Assembly (NCBI GenBank): GCA_050084985.1
Contig: JBITNC010000001.1
Span: 199,454,001 to 199,518,000 of the forward strand
Direction: 5' to 3'
Length of the DNA stretch: 64,000 nt
From: Nageia nagi
Lineage: Eukaryota > Pinophyta
How positions within the stretch are numbered: position 1 is the stretch's first letter; each line of letters starts with the position of its first letter. The position numbers and the translations under genes were made by a program. This document shows, piece by piece, positions 56,220-64,000 of this stretch. The notes below the pieces were generated by a model, which was not told where the DNA came from, searched no databases, and saw only the letters and a list, made by a program, of their open reading frames with translations.

Positions 56220-57045
56220 AGTGTAGATAAGTCACCACAAGAGAAAAACTCTCTAACAAAAAGGATAATGAGAAGTAAGACCTTAAATGAATCCTTATTT
56301 ATCAAATTTGATAGCAAGAATGAGTTCTCATCATTCAAAGAAGCTTCAAAGCACGAATGCCAGATGGAAGCCATGAAAGTTGAGGATGAGGTTCTAATGA
56401 AAAAAACAAACTTGGACTTTGGTTCCCTATCCCAATAAATGGAACGTGATTGGAAATAAGTGGATTTACAAAGTCAAATTCAATTTAGTTGGAGAAATAC
56501 AAAACAAGGTTAGTATCCAAGAGTTTTGCTTAGAAATATGGGGTTGATTATGAAGAAACCTTTGTTCTAGTGGCAATAATCTTTGCTCTTTCAACAACTC
56601 AAGGATTGAAAGTTTTCAACTTGATGTCAAGAGTTCTTTTGTCAATGGTGACTTAGATATGGACATATACATGAATCAACCAAAAAGGTTTGTTGTGGAA
56701 GGCAAAGAGTTCTTTGTGTGCAAGCTAAAGAAATCGTATGGATTTAAGCAAGCACCCAAAGCTTGGTACAAGAAGATTTTAGGTTATTTTGAGGACATTG
56801 GGTTCTCCAAGTGCTTCTTCAACTCTGACCTTAGCTTCAACTCTCAACTAGCAGATGCTACTTCTTACATGAAATTAATTGGCAGTCTACTATATTTGAC
56901 TATTTCCAAACCAGATATTTTCTTTGCAGTAAATCTGATGGCACAGTTTATACAGAAACTATATGTTGAGTACCTCAATGCTGTTAAGAAAATCTTGAGG
57001 TATGTTGCAGGAACGAAGGATCTTGCTCTCAAGAATTCCCAGTTG
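56220..57045 (+). pseudogene. Copia reverse transcriptase / RNase H
   Basis: Blocks: EAMKVEDEVL and NVIGNKWIYKVKFNL, then DVKSSFVNGDLDMDIYMNQP and CKLKKSYGFKQAPKAWYKK. A deletion of the palm end follows, after which SYMKLIGSLLYLTISKPDI and AVKKILRYVAGTKDLAL represent the region leading into RNase H. A TGA, frameshifts and the deletion inactivate it. The frame 56659-57198 covers the better part. Confidence 0.85.
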
Positions 57046-60000
57046 CCCTTGTTGCTTCTTCCTTGTTTCTTCCTCTTTCTTACTTGGCTATTGACTTTTT
57101 CCTCTTTGTTGTCTTTTTCTTCTTGGCTACTATCAAAGTTTTTGTGTGAGCATAAAATGAAATATTTTTGTTTTTGCCTGCATATATGTCACTTTTAGGG
57201 TTTGGTAGGGGGTGAAGACATTAGTGGGTCCTACCCCCATACAATTTTTCACTTTTTTTTAATGTAAGAGTGAGTTTTGTTTTTTTGTTTTTGTGTGTGT
57301 GTTAATGCTAGTTGATCACCCAAAGGGAGGGGGAATGCTTGAATGTTTCCATGAACAAATGAGGAATGATTAGGGAGACTTAGAGGGAACAATCGCCCCC
57401 TTGCTTGGGGCATTCTTGAGAATGGCCCCTACCATTCCCCATAAAAGGGAGCAGGAAGTGAACATTCCCCAAGGCATTCCCAACTTCCCAAACTAGGGTA
57501 ACTAAGGACTACGTTCCCCAAGGGGGCAATGTTTGCCTGTTTCAACTTTAGTACTCTTCCTATAACGGCTCCAACTAAGAGTTTTACCTTGGTGTTTTCT
57601 TGATCATGGACATGAGAAATATGAAGGAATTCATCTCAAAAATAGTTTTCATTCTTCAAGCAAGTACAAATACTAATAGTCTTCTTCCTCCAAGAAGCCT
57701 TTAACTTCAATATCATGAATTACAGTACTTACTAATTAGTTATTCATGCTGCAACATTCTATATATGTTATTGTTCAAATGTATTATTATGTTTTCATAG
57801 GAATATTTAAAAATTCTTATTATTGTCGTACCCCTTTCATATCCAAAATCCAGCCCATGTTATACCCATCCTAGAAATGCATCTTGTCATACCCTATCAT
57901 ACCAGTATCAAAGACTTCATGGAATATAGTTATTTTTTATTTGTTAGTTTATAACAAATGATATTAGAACATGTTCATAGCAACATAGGGTGAAAAATCA
58001 ACAATTTTTTTCTCAAGAGACTTAACCAAAATTTGAATCTCTCTCATCCATGAAAAATTTTCAATGAAATTTGGAGGTTTTTCAAGGACAAATTAAAAAA
58101 GTTATAGTTCACATGTTTACAGAATTGGAGTTTTATTGATCAAGTTATTGTCATCATAATTTTGATACTATGTTTGCTCCCCAAGCTACAACAACAACAT
58201 ATTATTTAGCAATTTATTGGGAGCAATTGTAACATCATGCAAGTGAGCTAAAGTCAAGCTTTCAGCCTAATCAGAGTTATATCGATTGAATTATTGCAAA
58301 ATTAAGTGTCCCTGCCATATGTGTTCCACAGACCATTAAAAGTAAACTTTTCAATGTTTTTTTGTGAGCAAGTAGAAAAGTGGCAAGTACTTTAAGTTTA
58401 GAGCTGAAATTTTAGCTCGTTATGATTTGTATGAAGTTATTGTATGCTTAAGGTTTAAGTATAACCCTATGTCACATATTTTTAGCACATAATTTGCTCT
58501 TTAGATTCTTATTACACAAAATAATGGATTTTCAGAGATTTTTTTGAGATGTGACATTAAGTACGTCAACTACAACCCAAATTTTAGCTTGTTTTGGTTT
58601 GAAAAAGTTACTGCAATTTTAGGATTTGAGAATATTGTCATCCCATATGGTGCATTGTAGTGATTTATTTGGGATTTTTACACGTTGGAGAAACTTTTGG
58701 AAAAAAAGAAGGGTTATTTGAATTTCTTTGTTATTTGGGATTGTAGGCTGAAGTCTTTGTTAAACCCTTGGTCGATTTAGAGGGAAAATTGCACTCTAGA
58801 TGGAACTACATGATTTTGTCTGCAAATCTTGAATGCCTATGACTAATATTCTCATTTTGATTTTAATCAAGAGCTCATGTTGACATGGCCTAGACGGAAG
58901 AAGAAACTGAAGTTACAAGTCAAGAGATTTGATTACATTGATCCTATTGGTGCATAGCCAAAATTGAAAAATAATTTAGATAGCATGATGTACCTATTGA
59001 AAAAGGGTTTATTTAGCCTTAATATATTTGGGATCAAAAGTTTGGCGATGACTTCAACAGAAGCTTTGGAGAATGGATTATAGACCTACAAGGAGAAAAT
59101 TTGTGGCTATATTCATTGATAAGTATGATGAATCGTATCTGATAATGCAAACTCCATTAGTAGCTCCAAGAACCCTAAAGAAAGAAGATATGATTCCGAC
59201 TTTAGTTTTGATTTTGGGACTAACATAGTCAATGATTGTGTGGACTGAGATGAAAGTGCAAAGGAATTGTATTCAAAAAAATTGTTAACCCCTTAAAATT
59301 GATCCATGCATCCTTTATGGAAAAGTGGCAGATACTATAGATAAGACTCATAAAACATGAGAAACCATAGAAGCTATTGAGAGCAGAGAAAGCCTTAAAA
59401 TTGATCCACGCATCCTTTATGGTGAAGTGGCTGATACTATAGATAAAACATGAGAAAATGCAGAAATTAGTGAGAGCAAAGAAAGCATTAGAAAAATCTA
59501 AAATAGAAAAAATTCTAAAAAAGAAGCATGGAGAAGACTGGAATTCAAAGAAGAATATTTTTGGTTCCTTTAACATTCTGCTGAAAGAAGTCTTTTGAAC
59601 GCAAAGACTTATACAATTCTGCTGTAATATTGGAGCATCCATCTTACAAAAACTCAAGGAGGTGGAAACTATAGTTAAAGGAGACATAAAAAGGGAACGT
59701 GAAGATACATCCAAGGTAGATTGAATGCAATATCCTCTTCCAAGGTGGATTGAAATGCAAGATATATAAGGAGCTTTGAAGGTACAATTTAATCATAATT
59801 TTAATTTTGGTGTTGATAAAATTTTAATTGAAATGGAAGATCCACAAGGAATTCTAAACGGCACATGCATCTAAGAGAAGTTCTTTTGAGTGTGAAGAAT
59901 TTTGTTTATGATCACATTAACTGTGCACATCCAGTTGTTCCTTCAATTTGCATGAAAATGGGATAAAAGACTGAGAAATGTTTATATGATATTACTTTTG

Positions 60001-61683
60001 ATTATCCATCCTTACATTTTGTTGAGCATATCATCGACCATGGGGACTCAGCACATTCCTTTTGTTGAGGACACCATGGACCATGGGAACTCTCAAGATA
60101 AAGACATTTTCCTTTGTGCTATTCCTTGGAACATATGATCCATATTCTTGCTCCTCTCATTATGTTCAGAAAGGAGTGCCATATGTTGATTATTCACAGT
60201 GAATTACCATGTGTACCATTGTTGGAATCTTTTAGTCATGATCTGAACTGCAATTGGTGCTTTTGGTGTGTGGGCATTCTTGTTATTGGATTTACTCAGC
60301 CTAGCTTATATTGCTTTGTATGGACAATACTTTGATTTTTGCTGTTAGACAAGCCCTTAGCACAAGAAAATCCTTTGTATTTACGGATTAAGATTGAGAA
60401 GCTAAAAGTGGAAAGGATTCAAAAGAATAGCAAGAAAAATATCTATGAGAAGACTTAGAGAAATCTTCATCAAGATACTAGCATTAGGAGATAATAAAAA
60501 GAAAATGACATGTTGGAACCATTACACAGTATGGAAGCGCAAGACTATGGATCAGTTATCAGAATGGTGTAGAAAAATCATGGAAACTATGCAGAATCTA
60601 TTGTAGAAGGAATATTAGGATGAGGACAAGAAATGGGAACTTGGAACAGCCACGAGAATTTTGAAATATGGAATTATAGCAAGTACCAAGAAGAACCCAC
60701 AAATGAAGGATGTGATCCTGGAACCTCGAACAAATAGGGAAAATGTCAAGAAGAACTTGGAAAAAACGATTACAATATGGGAGCTTAGAGAAATCTCAAG
60801 GACTTAGAAGATCAACTAGAGCAAAATAAGCTATCGAAGGAGCACATTTGAGATGAGTATGCATATTTATGCCTTCTTTTTTAATATAAAATTTTCAATT
60901 TTTCATCTATGAATTTTATGTTTCCACAAGCACTAATTGAAATATAGCTTTATATGAATTGCCTGTAGAGATAGGACCTTAGAAATATTCTGGAAAACCA
61001 TTTGGTTTCTTTAACAAAACCATGTATGAGTGTAGAAATTGGCTTATTGACAAACAAACATATATCCTTCCCTTTGGTAGTGTCATTAATTTCAATTTGA
61101 AAAAGGATCTTTTCAAGTAATTCTGTTTCTCAGATGTTGTGACTTTAAATGTTCTTTCATTTACTAGAGGCTGCACCCCTCTTGTAGAAGACACAAATAC
61201 TCCAGCTTGTACAATCAATTAATTCCAGCAACCCTGTACAAATATAGGTGCAGTTAGTGTTAAGAGGATTTCTTCTTTAATATACAACATATTTGCTTAT
61301 TACCCTATGAATGATTCACACCTACTTTTCCAACTTGTTTGGATTATAACCAGTTAGCTGATTTTGTTTTCTTTTTTCTGATATACATTTTAGCTTAGGC
61401 ATATATTCCAACAGCTCCTACAAACTTTTTCCTATTAAAACTGAATTATATTTTGAGTGGCTGAGTAGCTTGAGATTTTGGACTCTAATTACATTTCTTT
61501 TAATCTCATTTCTTTTATTAACATTATTTTTAATCATGAAATGATTCAAAATTAATAATGTAAAATTCGTTGATTCCAAAATGTTTTGGAAATATTATGA
61601 ATGTCACCAAGATAACTCTTACAAGATATATTGCATAGCATTGGGAAATCATTAATTATGTGTGTATTTTTATGTACGTACCA
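57046..61683. other. Intron filler, no recognisable gene
   Basis: AT-rich. 57330-57540 repeats CATTCCCC and GGGAATG words that could form a loose hairpin. The plus-strand sequence at 59300-60800 looks like very old coding sequence in places, but no family is recognisable. A two-copy tandem repeat is listed separately. Confidence 0.4.
59297..59486. repeat. Two-copy tandem repeat of about 90-100 bp
   Basis: AAATTGATCCAYGCATCCTT starts each unit at about 59297 and 59397. The repeat explains the 161-codon minus-strand open frame here. Confidence 0.7.
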
Positions 61684-61790
61684 GGGAGAGAGCCAGGGAA
61701 GGAGGGAGGGAGAGAGAGAGGTATTTTGTCTTTGAGTTAATGTGTGTGTGATAGAGAGAGGTACTTTTCCTTTTGAGTTAATGTATCAAG
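61684..61790. repeat. GA-rich simple repeat with ~55-bp duplication before the acceptor
   Basis: Runs of GGGAGG and AGAGAG are followed by two copies of AGAGAGGTAYTTT...TTTGAGTTAATGT, next to the splice acceptor of the exon at 61809. Confidence 0.65.
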
Positions 61791-61808
61791 AATTTAAAAG
61801 AGATTCAG

Positions 61809-61942
61809 TTGTGATCATTGCTGTAGATTTAGTAGAACCAGTTCCACCAGTTTTGCAAGAGATTGTTGATCGTTTGCATCAAAGAAATTTGCTTACTGGA
61901 AATACAAGACCAAACTGCTGCATAATCAATATTTATAATGAG
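61809..61942 (+). CDS. ALKBH10-like RNA demethylase, internal exon
   Basis: This exon encodes VEPVPPVLQEIVDRLHQRNL and then RPNCCIINIYNE, the block leading into the dioxygenase fold of ALKBH10-type proteins. The acceptor TTCAG ends at 61808 and the exon opens with two bases of a split codon, matching the single base left by exon 1735-1865. An alternative acceptor (CAAG ending at 61790) has the same phase. The donor is GAG/GTGAGG at 61942/61943, phase 0. Confidence 0.85.
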
Positions 61943-62248
61943 GTGAGGCATTACTTTTCAGTTTAGACGACAATTCTACATACTTGAGATGCAATATTTC
62001 AGAGAAAATAATAAAATGCAGAAGAATGAAGGTTGTAGGAAATTTCTTTTGCATTAAACAAAGAATTACTCTAGCATTATGGCCCAAAATCAAAGTCAAG
62101 AAGTTCGAATTTATTTGATTTGGCATTTTTAGTTGTTATATCCCAGTTCATTGCTTATCAGTATTGCTACATGTGTCCAACGAACAAATACTGATATTCT
62201 CTTCATGCATAAACTTCAAACTTAATGAAGGGATGGAATTTTGTGCAG

Positions 62249-62406
62249 GGTGATTATTCACAGCCTCACCTAAGTCCCCGTCATTTTGAACAACCATTCT
62301 ATACTCTTTCATTGATCTCAGAATGCATGCTGGTGTTTGGACAAGTTATCACAATGGATCATCCTGGTCAATATGAAGGCTCATTCAAGCTTTCTCTCAA
62401 AGCTGG
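62249..62406 (+). CDS. ALKBH10-like RNA demethylase, catalytic-core exon
   Basis: It reads GDYSQPHLSPRHFEQPFYTL and then FGQVITMDHPGQYEGSFKLS. This is the core beta-strand region of the AlkB-type double-stranded beta-helix, and the His in SQPH is a candidate metal ligand. The acceptor is GTGCAG/G at 62248/62249, phase 0. The donor is GCTGG/GTATGT at 62406/62407, leaving two bases of a Gly codon. The spacing to the neighbouring exons is short (306 and 793 bp), in contrast to the 60-kb intron upstream. Confidence 0.9.
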
Positions 62407-63199
62407 GTATGTACTTATTATTAATTATAAGACTGCTAGATTTCACATGTTTGTTTACTTAGTTGGGAATCAGCGATAATTGGAGTCCTTTGCTCCTAGA
62501 TAGAGTGCACTGAAGCACATGACATATTTGCAGAAAAGAATTTTAAATTTAAAAAAGTGAGGCAGGAATGGGAGGCTCTTGGTTCAAGTCGTAGCTGGGT
62601 CCATTTTGAACTAATTAGCAATTCAGTGTGTGAAGATAATTTTCCATATACTGGTAGGCAAGTTGCGAATGTTACTCTAAAAGGAACATGGACAATAAAT
62701 TGTAATCAATAGTCATGTTGCAGTTTGCTTTCTTATGTTTGTTGGTATCGTACTAGATTTTAGTTTACTAAATTTGCTATTATAGTCTACACTGAAACTC
62801 AGTTAAGCAAGCTGAAAGTTCTTTTGAAAACTAATTATTTACAATGCTTGTTTACATGTCAATTAATATTATTATACATAGTGGAGGATGTTTTGTACTG
62901 GATCAAGTTTCTTGTCAAAACATTTCCTTATCTAGTCGCTAGAGTTTGTGTTATTGATAGTCATGTAGACTTATACCACGAATACTTAGCAATTAGCATA
63001 TATGCTCTGTGGTTGTTATTGTGGTTTATATCTTAACGCTCTGTATTATATTACACCATGGCTGTGGATTGTTATTATTTCTGTAAATTGTCGAGTCAAT
63101 GACCAAGCATAGTGATGTTTGTTCTAAGAACTTCAATTTGGGACTTAAATTTGACAGCCTTGATCTTCTTATACTGAATTTATGCATTCTTTCATGCAG

Positions 63200-63962
63200 T
63201 TCTATGTTAACTATGCAAGGGCACAGTGTGGACGTAGCAAGACATGCAATCTGTTCTTCACCAAAACGACGGGTTACTATTACTTTTGCAGAAATACAAC
63301 CTAAGAAGGCCCATGATTTCCAATCCTCACTTTCTGGCCTTCAACATCCTCCTTCACTGTCAGTAATACCTTTGCCAGTTGTTCACCGATCAAATGGAAA
63401 CACTCAAATCAATTCCCATTCTTTGGGAAGGATAACAAATTCTGCAGTACTCCATTATAAAACTGGTCCACCACTGGGAGCATTGAAACTACCCCTAATG
63501 CCCCATCTTGTAGCAGCTCAAGGAATTCAACCTTATATTACAGGTATAGAAGCCCGCCAATTGGCTTATCCACCTCTAGCACTCTTAGCAGCAAGATGGC
63601 CTAGACATAAATCTGGCACTGGAGTATTTCTTCCATATGAAGAGTCTGCAGCTGATTCACATTGTCCTCTATCCTCGTCTCAGCAGCAGCAAGGGCTAGT
63701 TTTGCTTTCACAGAATGATCTCTCTGCAGCTGACATAGTTTATGCCAGGTCTCCTAGATCTTCATATTCTACAAGTAGGTCATCAAAGGCTATACCAGCC
63801 AACCATGTGTCACTTAACAATCTTGATAGATCTATGAGACACTCCTGCTTTCTTTCTTCTTCAAAATATCCTATTAGTTCAATCGCTCCTACTGCTACAT
63901 CAAAAGCTACCACAAAAGATGCTGAGGAGGATACATTGAGTCACTCCAAAATTGGAATCTAA
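63200..63962 (+). CDS. ALKBH10-like RNA demethylase, terminal exon
   Basis: The acceptor CATGCAG ends at 63199, and the first base completes the Gly codon from the previous exon. The start, SMLTMQGHSVDVARHAI, contains the distal His expected as a metal ligand. The Arg in KRRVTITF is in the position expected to bind 2-oxoglutarate. QPKK ends the catalytic domain, and a low-complexity Pro/Ser/Gln-rich tail of about 215 residues follows. It includes SGTGVFLPYE, matching the family's GTGVFLPP-like C-terminal motif. TAA is at 63960-63962. The tail is typical of the plant ALKBH10 group. A further splice near the end cannot be excluded. Confidence 0.85.
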
Positions 63963-64000
63963 TATGAATGGAACAATTAAAGATAATGATGGAAGTTTAG

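Larger units (their letters stand above)
49361..57045 (+). mobile_element. Decayed Ty1/copia element split by a gypsy insertion
   Basis: Integrase remains lie at 49674-50455 and RT/RNase H remains at 56220-57045, in the copia order (IN before RT), on the + strand. The gypsy element 50461-56212 sits between them with a GGATG duplication. LTRs of the copia element were not identified. Confidence 0.8.
1866..61808 (+). other. Giant (~59.9 kb) intron of the ALKBH10-like gene
   Basis: This interval lies between a donor (GTGATA at 1866) and an acceptor (TTCAG at 61804-61808) whose phases agree. The two flanking peptides are consecutive in ALKBH10-type proteins, with no conserved block missing between them. 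The content is nested LTR retrotransposons, a LINE, two ORFs of an unrecognised family and AT-rich filler. Gypsy LTRs are mostly antisense to the gene. Splicing across it is inferred, not shown; a scaffold misjoin or a broken gene copy would look the same. Confidence 0.7.

Noticed and set aside
59229-59714. 161-codon minus-strand open frame
   Set aside because: It is explained by a tandem duplication in AT-rich sequence; the peptide is low-complexity Phe/Ser-rich with no recognisable domain.

Overview
The window is plant nuclear DNA, probably from a large-genome lineage such as a gymnosperm; that assignment is an inference from gene structure and repeat load. One host gene is visible, on the + strand: an ALKBH10-type AlkB-family 2-oxoglutarate/Fe(II) dioxygenase (the plant m6A RNA demethylase family). 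Four of its exons lie here: 1735-1865, 61809-61942, 62249-62406 and 63200-63962. All have usable GT/AG borders and compatible codon phases. Upstream exons lie outside the window. Exons 1735-1865 and 61809-61942 are separated by one intron of about 59.9 kb, so almost everything listed is intron content. No rRNA or tRNA gene, CRISPR array or bacterial feature was seen.

The intron is a nested pile of retroelements. (1) 3864-10545: minus-strand Ty3/gypsy element with gag and protease remains and no RT, carrying a nested solo LTR (5646-6920, TSD GCCTA). (2) 12938 to about 21573: older minus-strand gypsy element with gag, RT, RNase H and integrase remains. Its 3' LTR is split by a 5'-truncated LINE (13860-17012) and its RT/RNase H by a solo LTR (18942-20111, TSD CAAGA). 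(3) 21574-22064: copia-like LTR with primer-binding site. (4) 23380-24561: single gypsy LTR. (5) 25960-31030: array of hairpin-forming repeats, two promoter-like sites and decayed ORF 'A' of unknown family. (6) 32425-33604: solo LTR (TSD GAAAA). (7) 34491-48754: 14.3-kb minus-strand gypsy element (TSD ATCCA) enclosing a 585-bp inverted repeat, 360-bp tandem repeats, a palindrome array, an open 307-codon ORF and ORF 'B', a homologue of A. (8) about 49360-57045: decayed copia element split by a gypsy element at 50461-56212 (TSD GGATG).

Two things stand out. First, unrelated-looking gypsy LTRs share a degenerate 29-30-bp minisatellite with a CAACGTKGGG core, placed just upstream of the TATA box in U3. 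The same unit recurs in coding regions as 10-residue protein repeats. Second, ORFs A and B define a conserved protein family I do not recognise (N-terminal domain, acidic linker with a basic patch, helical C-terminus), and promoter-proximal arrays of palindromic repeats lie upstream of both.

Most element genes carry stops and frameshifts. Coordinates come from reading the sequence by eye and may be off by a few bases where no target-site duplication fixes them.
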